The notes under the pieces: model-generated
Told to the model about the DNA's origin: nothing
The model's input: only the letters and a program-made list of their open reading frames with translations
The model's database searches: none
Shown here: piece by piece, positions 17,688 to 26,082 of the stretch
Numbering within the stretch: position 1 is the stretch's first letter
Layout of the letters: every line of letters starts with the position of its first letter
Origin: Thalassotalea sp. G2M2-11
Lineage (GTDB): Bacteria > Pseudomonadota > Gammaproteobacteria > Enterobacterales > Alteromonadaceae
Length of the DNA stretch: 64,000 nucleotides
Direction: 5' to 3'
Assembly: GCF_017168195.1 (NCBI RefSeq)
Contig: NZ_JADNYL010000002.1
Coordinates: 682,001 to 746,000 of the forward strand
Position numbers and translations under genes: made by a program

Positions 17688-18851
17688 ATGAATATTTTGG
17701 TTCTTCCATCATGGTTTGAAAATGCAAGAAGCCCGACCCTTGGCTCTTTTTTTAAAGATCAATCAATAGCGCTACTTAACCTTGGGCATAACGTAGCGAT
17801 CATCCACCCAAACGCTGTATCTTTTAAAAGCATACAACATTGGAGACGAAAAAATATTAGCAATGAAAATAGCTTACCTATTTACACTAGTTCTTATTTC
17901 ACAATTCCCAAATTAAGACAATACAATATTAAAAGACGAGTTAAACAATTTGAAAAACTATATATTCAATACGCATCAGACTTTGGAAAACCTGACGTGC
18001 TTCACGCACATAGTTGTGCTTTAGGTCCTTTTGGCTCTGCAGGGCTTGCTGCACACTATATTTCACAGAAATATAAAATACCCTTTGTTATTACAGAGCA
18101 TGCGTCATCTTTTCATACTAAATATTATCAGCGAGAAGAAGTACCGTTAATCCATAACGCATTTAGTGAAGCGTCAAGCGTAATAGCGGTATCAAAAAGT
18201 TTAGCTTACGATTTACATAAATTTGGTGTTACAAGAAACATTCACATCATAGGAAATATAATAGATATTGATAATTTCAAACTGACTAACCAAGTCAAAG
18301 AAAGTAATTATTATACTTTTGTTGTAGTTGCTTATTTACGCCCTATTAAGCAAATAGATGTGATAATTAAAGCCTTTGCCAAAGCTGTAACTATTAATTC
18401 AAATATTAAGTTGAAAATCATTGGAGATGGGGAGCAAAAAGAAGAATTAGTTTCACTTTCAAAAAAACTGAAAGTTAATGATAGTATTTTGTTTTTAGGT
18501 GAACTTCCTCGTATCCAAGTAGTTCAAGAAATGCTTACGTCAGATTGTTACTTGTTAGCGTCTCAATATGAAACATTTTCAGTAGCCGTCCACGAGGCGT
18601 TAGCGGTAGGGAAATCAGTTATATCTTCTTGTTGTGGTGGTCCTGAAACTACCATTAAAGCACTTAATGAAACATTGCTCACATCATTTAACATTAATAC
18701 TTTATCTGAGACCATGTTAAATAAAAGCTATGAGAGAAAAACCAGAGAAGACGCACAAACTAAAAGCCAGTACATTTATCAAAATTTTTCAGCTCAAAAT
18801 ATCGCAAGCAAAGTAAGTAACCTATTGGAAAAAGCCATTTCAGAGCAATAA
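17688..18851 (+). CDS. Glycosyltransferase family 4
   Basis: GT-B sugar transferase of 387 residues. Seen: MNILVLPSWFENARSPTLGS at the start, the PTLGSFF motif typical of this branch, VLHAHSCALGPFGS near residue 105, TEHASSFH near residue 142, VVAYLRPIKQIDVIIKAFAK near residue 210, and YETFSVAVHEALAVGKSV near residue 300 with the EX7E motif. It starts a plus-strand unit GT4-flippase-sulfotransferase with 3 bases before the flippase, so the two are co-translated. Confidence 0.93.
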   Translation: MNILVLPSWFENARSPTLGSFFKDQSIALLNLGHNVAIIHPNAVSFKSIQHWRRKNISNENSLPIYTSSYFTIPKLRQYNIKRRVKQFEKLYIQYASDFGKPDVLHAHSCALGPFGSAGLAAHYISQKYKIPFVITEHASSFHTKYYQREEVPLIHNAFSEASSVIAVSKSLAYDLHKFGVTRNIHIIGNIIDIDNFKLTNQVKESNYYTFVVVAYLRPIKQIDVIIKAFAKAVTINSNIKLKIIGDGEQKEELVSLSKKLKVNDSILFLGELPRIQVVQEMLTSDCYLLASQYETFSVAVHEALAVGKSVISSCCGGPETTIKALNETLLTSFNINTLSETMLNKSYERKTREDAQTKSQYIYQNFSAQNIASKVSNLLEKAISEQ

Positions 18852-18854
18852 AAG

Positions 18855-20114
18855 ATGCCCCTTAAAATGAATTCAAAAATTGCGCTGTTTCAAAAGTCAA
18901 TATTACCACTAGCAATAAAGGTTGCTACCGCAGCCTTAGGGTTAACATTTAATTATGTTGCAACCAGACACTTATCCGCCCATGAATTTGGATTGTTCTC
19001 TATTTCACAGCTGCTAATTATAATTTTGGCAACTTTCTGTAAGCTAGGGCTTGATACTGCAATAATAAAACTTAGCGCTCTTAGAGTTAACAATAAGGAG
19101 CAGCCCAATAATTATTACACAGCAGTATTAATATCATTTTCTATAAGCATATTAGTCAGCTATATTTTTTACCTTATAGGGGAAAGCACTCTTACCTATA
19201 TTTTTAACAAAGCAGAACTAGGTAGTTTAAGTTCATATATTGCTGTAATGATTTTTCCTACGGTTTTCTTAGCTATTAATTCCGGTATGCTCAGAGGTGC
19301 TCAACGAGCCAGTTTATCATTAGTATTTAACGGGCTATTTACTTTAACTTTATCGACATTGCTTATTTTAATTAACTCTCCTCATAGTGCTTTAGCATTA
19401 ATTAAGCTCGTGTTTGTCTCAAATTGCATTGCATGTTGTCTAAGCTTTTTAGTATGTTTCAAACTAGAAAGCTTTTTCTTAAATACGAATAAAAAACAAT
19501 TAAAATCTCTACTTAATACTAGTATATCCTTATGGATAGTTTCTATAGTAGCTATAACCATCCAGCAATTTTCTACACTGATTTTAGCAAAATATACTAA
19601 TGCGTCTGATGTAGGTATTTATTATATTGCCTTAAAGGTCTCATTATTAATGCCCTTTTTTCTCATTGCAATCAACGCAGTAAATGCCCCCAAATTTGCA
19701 CAACTTTATGCTAGTGGAGAAATTCAGGAACTAAGATCGCTTGTAAAAAGTATTCAAATGTTACTTATAGGAATCGCTATATCTAGTAGTATCATAGTTA
19801 TTGTATTCGCAGACTTTATCCTTAATATCTTTGGCCCCACATACAATCAAGGTGCCTTATGGTTGCAAATTCTAGTTTTAGGGCAATTTATCAACTTATC
19901 AACAGGCTCTGCTGTGAACTTGCTTATTATGACTGGTCATGAAAAGCAACACCGTAATAACTGCTTAATCATCGCACTTCTAACAATTGCACTTGGATTA
20001 ATTTTAATCCCTAAGTATCAAGCACTTGGTGCAGCAATAACCACCGCTATAGCAATAGCTAGCCAAAACCTTTTAAGTTATTATTTTGTCAATAAAAAGG
20101 TATATAACACATAG
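18855..20114 (+). CDS. Second oligosaccharide flippase (MOP superfamily)
   Basis: A 419-residue multi-pass membrane protein with about 12 to 14 hydrophobic segments. Seen: IKVATAALGLTFNYVATRHL then SAHEFGLFSISQLL near residue 17, LRGAQRASLSLVFNGL near residue 143, and GQFINLSTGSAVNLLIMTGH near residue 345, a pattern common to polysaccharide flippases. It differs clearly from the Wzx coded at 8520. It lies in a unit with a GT4 and a sulfotransferase, which suggests that this trio came as a module. Confidence 0.88.
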   Translation: MPLKMNSKIALFQKSILPLAIKVATAALGLTFNYVATRHLSAHEFGLFSISQLLIIILATFCKLGLDTAIIKLSALRVNNKEQPNNYYTAVLISFSISILVSYIFYLIGESTLTYIFNKAELGSLSSYIAVMIFPTVFLAINSGMLRGAQRASLSLVFNGLFTLTLSTLLILINSPHSALALIKLVFVSNCIACCLSFLVCFKLESFFLNTNKKQLKSLLNTSISLWIVSIVAITIQQFSTLILAKYTNASDVGIYYIALKVSLLMPFFLIAINAVNAPKFAQLYASGEIQELRSLVKSIQMLLIGIAISSSIIVIVFADFILNIFGPTYNQGALWLQILVLGQFINLSTGSAVNLLIMTGHEKQHRNNCLIIALLTIALGLILIPKYQALGAAITTAIAIASQNLLSYYFVNKKVYNT

Positions 20115-20158
20115 TGTTTAGGCTAAAATACTCCAACATTTTTTGTTAGTTTTACTCC

Positions 20159-20854
20159 GTGATTTCAACATTCGATAACTGTTTATATATTCACATCCCA
20201 AAAACTGCTGGCCAAAGCGTAGAGTCAGTTTTTTTAGAAAGAGCAGGATTAAGCTGGGAAGAACGTGAAGTGATGCTACTAAAGCCTAATTCCAACCCTG
20301 AACTAGGCCCTCCTCGTTTAGCACACCTGACAACTCAAGAATACTTAGACTACGGCTACTTAACAAAAGAAGAGTTAAATAAGTTATTTAAATTCACTAT
20401 TGTCAGAAACCCTTGGGATAGGTTAGTTTCTGAATACAGATATAAGCAACACAAATATACCTTTAAAGACTTCTTGTTTAAGCACTTCCCAGAAGAGGGT
20501 GTAGATGATTACAGGGAGCATAATGGCATTTATAGACATGTCATGCCGCAATATCAATTTGTTTACGATAATAACGATAACTTAATGGTAGATTTTGTCG
20601 GTAAATTTGAAAACCTTAAAGAAGACTTTGCCACCATTACCAAGCAGTTATGTGGTAGCCCGTTAGATCTTCCACACAAAAACAAAACTCAAAATACTTC
20701 ATACGTTCACTCGTTGAAAAAGAAGTTACTCCTTAGCAATCCAGAGAAAAATAAACCTTCATCTTCTTATAAAGATTATTACGATAATGAATCAAAAGAG
20801 TATGTTCAAAAGCTTTACATGAAAGATATAGCGTACTTTGATTATTCATTCTAA
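20159..20854 (+). CDS. Sulfotransferase family 2-like protein
   Basis: Second PAPS-type sulfotransferase of the locus, 231 residues. Seen: CLYIHIPKTAGQSVESVFLE near residue 8 (the 5'-phosphosulfate loop, PKTAGQS) and FKFTIVRNPWDRLVSEYRYK near residue 76 (the 3'-phosphate motif RNPWDRLVSEY, a textbook match). The start is GTG 20159; there is no clear ribosome-binding site, but the conserved strand begins within 10 residues. It ends the GT4-flippase-sulfotransferase unit; beyond it lies only a decayed transposase. Confidence 0.87.
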   Translation: MISTFDNCLYIHIPKTAGQSVESVFLERAGLSWEEREVMLLKPNSNPELGPPRLAHLTTQEYLDYGYLTKEELNKLFKFTIVRNPWDRLVSEYRYKQHKYTFKDFLFKHFPEEGVDDYREHNGIYRHVMPQYQFVYDNNDNLMVDFVGKFENLKEDFATITKQLCGSPLDLPHKNKTQNTSYVHSLKKKLLLSNPEKNKPSSSYKDYYDNESKEYVQKLYMKDIAYFDYSF

Positions 20855-20899
20855 TAGCAAATTAGTGGCTTTCCTAAGAACCCTACTGGCATACGCATA

Positions 20900-21585
20900 C
20901 TAGTTTAGCAGCTTTGCCTTTAATTTTTTATAAGGTGCTATTCCAGCATGATGTCACAGAAAATAATAATAGTTTTCCCAATGAGCTATTTAAAGCCTTA
21001 AACCTTCATCATCTTTACAATCTAACCGTTAGTAGTTTTCACGTTATCACTTAGTTGTATCGCTCTACCTTGCCATTTAAGTTTGGGCTATTAAGCTAAT
21101 GTAAATATCTATTAAGTCTACTTCTAATGTATGTCAATGAAGCATTATTTAGCATTCATGACTGTTATCCATTTTTATTATTTTATTCTGAAAGAAAATT
21201 TTTAATAACATTTAAATTTAGAACGAGAATATCTCGGGATATTATTTGGGAGTCGATTAAGTCTATTTAACACTAGAACGTTATAGCCCCCAATTTGAGA
21301 GACTTTTATATCGTGGAATCGTGTAGTCATATCTAAGCCAACATGGTAAGTCCGGCTAAGATGAACGACCTTCTCGTTGATTAGGCCTAATTTATGATCT
21401 TCAGGGCGAGGTTTACTGCTAATACTGCCTTGTTATCCATTTTTATCATAGATTCTTTTTTAATTATAAAATTTTCCTCTACGAATACCAAAGTAACCTA
21501 ATACCTTAGCAACATTACTGATTTTCTTTGCGTGATTAAGAATTTTTTATTTACGTACAATGTTTTGTAGATGTTAGATACTCAT
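20900..21585 (-). pseudogene. Decayed IS481-type transposase
   Basis: On the minus strand, 21585-21202 reads as the N-terminal half of a transposase with several in-frame stops: NHAKKISNVAKVLGYFGIRR (helix-turn-helix), SSKPRPEDHKLGLINEKVVH, then TTRFHDIKVSQIGGYNVLV and LNRLNRLPNNIPRYSR. After a lost stretch, 21092-21061 gives NSPNLNGKVER, and 20980-20900 gives AHWENYYYF then APYKKLKAKLLN and a stop, the C-terminal piece of such enzymes. The DDE catalytic core is mostly gone. It is dead and marks the border between the polysaccharide genes and the secretion operon. Family by memory; IS3-like is the alternative. Confidence 0.78.
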
Positions 21586-21662
21586 AAACTCAACTCCAGA
21601 TTTTTATTTAACCGTATCAAGAATCAAAGTCGAAATTTTTATATTTTTTAATTTGCTCCAAT

Positions 21663-21690
21663 AAAAAAGCGAGCCTAAGCCCGCTTTTTT
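21663..21690 (-). terminator. Intrinsic terminator of the S-layer-like gene
   Basis: Minus strand: AAAAAAGCGGGC, a 4-base loop TTAG, then GCTCGCTTTTTT. The 12-bp stem has one G-T pair and ends in T residues. It begins about 25 bases past the stop of the gene at 21715. Confidence 0.9.
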
Positions 21691-21714
21691 TTATAAGTTC
21701 AAACTAATTAATTA

Positions 21715-23121
21715 TTAGTTGCTACCAATGATACCGATTGATAAACGGTCAGTATTTTCTTGGTTGATGAACTTAGCACCAGTAGTTACTTTAACATCAT
21801 CAGCTGGAACGTTAGTTGTAATTTCTAACGCTACTTTGAAGCCAGCAGCTGTACGGTCATAACCGTCTGCTAATAAAGCTGCTTCAATTTCAGTTAACAA
21901 GTTACGAACACCTGGAGTTGCTTGAGATACTAAAGTACCGCCGTTTTGGTAAGACGTGTGCTCACCTTCAACCATGTAACGTAATGTGATGTCACCAGTT
22001 TGTGAACCATCGTTAGTGTGACGTAAGAATGGTTGTGTGTTTGGACCCATAGGCATATATGGTACTTCAACAACAGAACCATTCAATGTCCATTCACCAA
22101 TATCAGCACCAGAAACAACTGTTGTTTCGCCCGCTGCAGCGCCTGTACCAGCACCATCAGTACCAGCATCAGTGTAGTCAACTGTTACAGTTGCAGTGTA
22201 ATCAACAGTAGGAATTACTGCTGCTGCTGTAGCATCATCGACCGCGCCATCAGCATCAATTGTAAACGTTAATGTACCCGCTGCAGCACCTTTGATGGTA
22301 ACAGTATCTGCTGTAATATCTGCTGCAGCAATTGCACCAGAAGAAACAGTAAATGTACCAGCTGCAACCTGAATACCTGCAGTATCAGCATCTGTATCTA
22401 AATGAGAAAATGAACCGCTTACAGCAACATCAAATGTAGCAGCAGTTGCATCAAAATCAGTTGCAGCAGCATCATCTACAAGAGTAATTGTAGCAACATC
22501 TACAACATCGCCAGATTCAAACTTAAGACGTTGAGTTTCTACATCGATAACTGCGTCAAAATCAGTGTCCGCTGAACGATCTACTGAGAATTGTTTTTGA
22601 GCCGTGATCATATCAGCAGACGACATTGTACCTGCATCAATAGTCACATCTGTTGATGTTGCTGCAGAATAAGTTACAGTAGTTTTAGCACTACTTAAAA
22701 CAGATGCAGTGTCAAATTCTAAAGCTGAAACTGTAAGAACTGCACCAACAGTACTTACCAACCCTGCACCACCATTTTCTTTAACTTCAGTTACACGGTA
22801 TGTAACAACATTATCTGATGCACTTAACAAACCAACAACAACATTAAGATTATTAGTAGCATTAACTGCAGTAACAGAAGTAGGTACTGTTGTAGCGTCT
22901 AATTCACCACCAGAAAAAGTTAAAGTAATAATATCACCAACTGCATATTCAGCACCTAAAGTAGCAACAACATCACCCGCAGTGATTGAAGTCATATTAG
23001 CAGCGCCTTCAATAGACACATTAAGAGCAGCAGCTTCAGTACCGGTTTCAATATCAACAGCTGCGAATGAAGCAACTGAAGCAGTCGTTAATGCTAAAGC
23101 GATTAAACTTTTTTTAAACAT
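21715..23121 (-). CDS. Secreted surface protein, S-layer-like
   Basis: A 468-residue precursor. Start ATG 23121 is fixed by AGGA 8 bases upstream and by the signal peptide that follows (KKSLIALALTTASVASFA, likely cut before AVDIE near residue 20). The mature part is rich in Ala, Thr, Val and Asp, very acidic, with no Cys and long runs of beta-type repeats (DITADTVTI, TVDYTATVTVDYTD). These features fit an S-layer or other abundant surface protein; Slr4-type S-layer proteins of marine gammaproteobacteria are a possible relation, from memory. It has its own good promoter and strong terminator and follows the T2SS operon, which points to it as the T2SS substrate. No enzyme motif was seen. Confidence 0.75.
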   Translation of the reverse strand: MFKKSLIALALTTASVASFAAVDIETGTEAAALNVSIEGAANMTSITAGDVVATLGAEYAVGDIITLTFSGGELDATTVPTSVTAVNATNNLNVVVGLLSASDNVVTYRVTEVKENGGAGLVSTVGAVLTVSALEFDTASVLSSAKTTVTYSAATSTDVTIDAGTMSSADMITAQKQFSVDRSADTDFDAVIDVETQRLKFESGDVVDVATITLVDDAAATDFDATAATFDVAVSGSFSHLDTDADTAGIQVAAGTFTVSSGAIAAADITADTVTIKGAAAGTLTFTIDADGAVDDATAAAVIPTVDYTATVTVDYTDAGTDGAGTGAAAGETTVVSGADIGEWTLNGSVVEVPYMPMGPNTQPFLRHTNDGSQTGDITLRYMVEGEHTSYQNGGTLVSQATPGVRNLLTEIEAALLADGYDRTAAGFKVALEITTNVPADDVKVTTGAKFINQENTDRLSIGIIGSN

Positions 23122-23193
23122 TTTAGTTTTCCTTTGTTTCATGAAACTTGAAGTATTATCAACAATAATATCCCAAGATTTTATTTTCGTTAA

Positions 23194-23238
23194 ATTAACA
23201 CTTAGGGTTATTAACACTTAGGCCGTCGCCTAAGCGAC
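23194..23238 (-). promoter_or_regulatory. Structured mRNA leader of the S-layer-like gene
   Basis: Inside the about 125-base leader: two 13-base direct repeats (ATTAACACTTAGG on the plus strand at 23194-23206 and 23210-23222) and a hairpin (GTCGC/GCGAC arms, 23225-23229 and 23234-23238). CTTAGG at 23217-23222 can also pair with CCTAAG at 23229-23234, so the two stems exclude each other. Likely an mRNA-stabilising or control leader. Confidence 0.5.
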
Positions 23239-23253
23239 TTCTAACAATAAGCT

Positions 23254-23281
23254 AGTTTACGCAGCACTAAGCTGTTGTCAA
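23254..23281 (-). promoter_or_regulatory. Sigma-70 promoter of the S-layer-like gene
   Basis: Perfect -35 TTGACA (23276-23281) and -10 TAAACT (23254-23259) with a 16-base spacer on the minus strand. It lies about 130 bases before the ATG and gives the substrate gene its own strong transcription, apart from the T2SS operon. Confidence 0.7.
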
Positions 23282-23443
23282 GTTATTATTACCTGACATT
23301 TAAAGGCAAATCATTAGCTTGACCATTTTTTAAGCGAAATACATACCGTAATCCAACTTGGGTAAACGCTAACCTACATTTTTTTAAAATTCAACCTTAA
23401 ATAACAATAAAAGAGTGATTAATCTCATTTTTTTTAATATTTA

Positions 23444-25501
23444 TTAAAAATCTTCAACATTTAGTTGTTCTAGCGCTTTATTGAAGTCAGATTTTATTCT
23501 ATCCCAGTCTGAAGTTGAATCAATCACCTTAGGTGTTACAAACACAACTAACTCCGTTTTATCACCACTTTCGGTATCAGCTCTAAAAAGCGCTCCCACT
23601 AAAGGTAAATCTCCAAAAAAAGGTACTTTAGTTTGTTTATTGCTTTTATTTTCACTAATTAAGCCCCCAAGCATCACAGTTTGTCCACTTTGTGCGATGA
23701 CCTCGGTTTTAAGGTTACGTTCAAATACCGATGGACTACCAGCCACCGTAGAACCTGAATCTAGCTCATTACTAATCGACTGATCAATTTCCATAATCAC
23801 TAAACCACGAGCATTAACCGTTGGTGTGACGTTAAGCTCAATACCTGTTTGTCGGTACTCAATCGTAGTGGTTTGTTTATCACCATCGCTAAGAGGATCA
23901 GTTGTGGTTGCGCCAATGACAGGAATATCAGTACCAACACTGATCGAGGCAGAGACACCATCCCTTACAACAATAGAAGGCCTAGATAGTACATTCACTA
24001 AACTATTGGTTTGCAGCATATTTAAGGCAATTTGCCCTTTAGCCCCCTGCAATAGATAAGATAAACCACCAAAGCCTTCGCCCATAAACGCACCATTAGT
24101 GGAAATACCATAGTTACCATTTGCAAAAGCAAACTCTACCCCTTGTTTAAACTCATCAGTCATTGATACTTCAGCGATCATCACTTCTAACAGTACCTGT
24201 TTAGGCAGCACATCCAAGCGTTTAATTAATGGTAATAATTGTTGATATGTTTCACCAGCAGAGTAAATCACAATAGCGTTGGCACGTTCGTCAACCACCA
24301 TTTGCATTTCAGCTGAATTAACGGCTACTGCAGATGGCGAAGTGGCTTTATTAGTTTTATCTTCGCTAGTCAAGCTGGTAGAAACAGATGAAGAAGATGT
24401 TTGGGGCTGCCCCCCCCCAATTAATGCTCGCAAGCTATCACCAATATCAACCGCTCTAGCGAAACTAGGATGAAATATAAAATACTGTTTTTGATTGGTC
24501 GCTAACGGTTTATCGATTTCTTGCGCCCAAAAAATCGCGCGTTCTATTACCTGTAAGTTATTTGCAAACAGCACCAATTTACCTAGTTTTTCAATAGGCA
24601 CGATCGCTAGTGCTTTTTCGGTACTCCCTTGAGAAGATACCGAAATCCCTTCTTGCTCAAGTAAGTTTTCTAACTTTTCCGCAAGCTCCTCGGTCGTTGT
24701 ATAAACCCCTTGATAGATTCCAACCTGTCGATCTTTCATTGAAGGTGTATCCATTAAACGGATAAACTCTAGCGCTTTAATAATATCTTTTCGCTTCCCT
24801 CTAATTGTTAAGCTTTGCCTCTGAATGTCAGTTGTCGCTCGAACACCAATTAATTGTCTTATTGTGTTCCCCAATGAAACTTGTAATCCAAATTCAAATG
24901 GGATCATTTGAATAATATCTAACGAAGTATTGGGAACATCGTCATTAAACTTTCCATAGCCGTAAACAACGTCAGCGCTATTACCTTCACCTTCCTTCTT
25001 ATGAACGTAGAAAATATCCGCATCAAATCGAATCACAAAACCACGCTGATTCAACAGTTGTTCCATTAATAGAAAAAGTTTCTTCTCTGAAACCGGTTCT
25101 TGAAGATTAAGTGTCACGGCTTTGTTAGATACTTTAACTTCTTCACCAATTACATAACTAACCTTTAACTTTTCTCCTAGAATAAGGTGTAAAAGATCTT
25201 CAAGTGACAATTGGTCTGCCGTTAGTAGAATGGTTTTAACATCACTAAAGTTATTGATAGGTTTTGCAGAGCCGTCGCTTAGAGTTTCTTCACTATTAAA
25301 TGGGTTCACATACTTAACACTCTCATTAACTGCCCCTTCATTATTCTTACTATCGATAAGCTCGGCATTATCAACCTTTATCTTTGCTTGCTCTGACAAG
25401 TAAGATTTCTTGGGAGAAAATTTACTACTATTAGTAGATGTGCATCCAACAGAGAGCAATGCTATACACATACAAAGTTTAACGCTTAATCTTTTATTCA
25501 T
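23444..25501 (-). CDS. gspD: Type II secretion secretin GspD
   Basis: Outer-membrane channel of the T2SS. Seen: a signal peptide with a near-lipobox SVGC at Cys20 (position -3 is Ser, so slightly atypical), an N0 domain near residues 95-165 (LEDLLHLILGEKLKVSYVIG), N1-N3 domains to about residue 430, and a C-terminal secretin domain with GTDIPVIGATT, IEYRQTGIELNVTPTV and AQSGQTVMLGGLIS. The 685 residues are normal. Codons for IGGGQ near residue 364 are written as nine G in a row (24410-24418). It is last in the operon, 20 bases after the GspC-like gene, whereas gspD is usually second. Confidence 0.95.
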   Translation of the reverse strand: MNKRLSVKLCMCIALLSVGCTSTNSSKFSPKKSYLSEQAKIKVDNAELIDSKNNEGAVNESVKYVNPFNSEETLSDGSAKPINNFSDVKTILLTADQLSLEDLLHLILGEKLKVSYVIGEEVKVSNKAVTLNLQEPVSEKKLFLLMEQLLNQRGFVIRFDADIFYVHKKEGEGNSADVVYGYGKFNDDVPNTSLDIIQMIPFEFGLQVSLGNTIRQLIGVRATTDIQRQSLTIRGKRKDIIKALEFIRLMDTPSMKDRQVGIYQGVYTTTEELAEKLENLLEQEGISVSSQGSTEKALAIVPIEKLGKLVLFANNLQVIERAIFWAQEIDKPLATNQKQYFIFHPSFARAVDIGDSLRALIGGGQPQTSSSSVSTSLTSEDKTNKATSPSAVAVNSAEMQMVVDERANAIVIYSAGETYQQLLPLIKRLDVLPKQVLLEVMIAEVSMTDEFKQGVEFAFANGNYGISTNGAFMGEGFGGLSYLLQGAKGQIALNMLQTNSLVNVLSRPSIVVRDGVSASISVGTDIPVIGATTTDPLSDGDKQTTTIEYRQTGIELNVTPTVNARGLVIMEIDQSISNELDSGSTVAGSPSVFERNLKTEVIAQSGQTVMLGGLISENKSNKQTKVPFFGDLPLVGALFRADTESGDKTELVVFVTPKVIDSTSDWDRIKSDFNKALEQLNVEDF

Positions 25502-25520
25502 TTTATTACCTATTATTGCT

Positions 25521-26081
25521 CTATTTCTCTGCTTTGCTCTTATACATGGTAAGTTCCAGGCTAGACTGGCTATTTTGTCCTTGTAAAACCACCGTATTCA
25601 CTTCACCAAACGTGAGTGTAAAACCATCAATAACATCGTTACTTTTTAAAGAGCGCGTAGTCAACTTTCCCGTGTTATTATCCTTCACTTGAATAACAGC
25701 GATATGACGAGGCTCTTTACTGCCAGCATTCTCCTTTAATATTGCCATCAATCTTAATGTACTCTTATTTGCCTTTATCCAACCTTTTTCAGCTGAACTG
25801 TCTTCTTTCTCTTTTTTAGAGGGTGTCTTTTCATTACTTTTATCAGACACAAACCAAAGCCCTTGGTAAATTTTTGTAATTTGGTTCACCTGTAAAATTT
25901 TTTCTTCAGGATTAATAATAACTTCAACAATATCTGATATGGGCTTGGCTTTAGATTGCTGATCAAACTTAACTAGCACCCTTTGATAAAAGTCATTTGC
26001 TAACAAGTAAATAAATATCGCACTCACAACGATAGTCACTGGCTCTTGTAATATCTTTTTTATTTTTTTCAATAATAACAT
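25521..26081 (-). CDS. gspC: GspC-like inner-membrane T2SS component
   Basis: Links the inner-membrane platform to the secretin. Seen: a short cytoplasmic head (LLLKKIKKILQEP), one membrane segment near residues 16-30, a Lys/Ser-rich linker, and a periplasmic domain near residues 85-180 (LRLMAILKENAGSKEPRHIA, VIDGFTLTFGEVNTVVLQG) that resembles the homology region of GspC/PilP. At 186 residues it lacks the PDZ or coiled-coil end of classical GspC. It sits just before gspD and after gspM, a changed order. The call rests on architecture and place more than on strong motifs. Confidence 0.7.
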   Translation of the reverse strand: MLLLKKIKKILQEPVTIVVSAIFIYLLANDFYQRVLVKFDQQSKAKPISDIVEVIINPEEKILQVNQITKIYQGLWFVSDKSNEKTPSKKEKEDSSAEKGWIKANKSTLRLMAILKENAGSKEPRHIAVIQVKDNNTGKLTTRSLKSNDVIDGFTLTFGEVNTVVLQGQNSQSSLELTMYKSKAEK

Positions 26082-26082
26082 A

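Noticed and set aside
21997-23221. Open frames on the plus strand across the S-layer-like gene.
   Set aside because: The biased Ala/Thr/Val codons of the real gene create open antisense frames; their proteins are low complexity and lack ribosome-binding sites.
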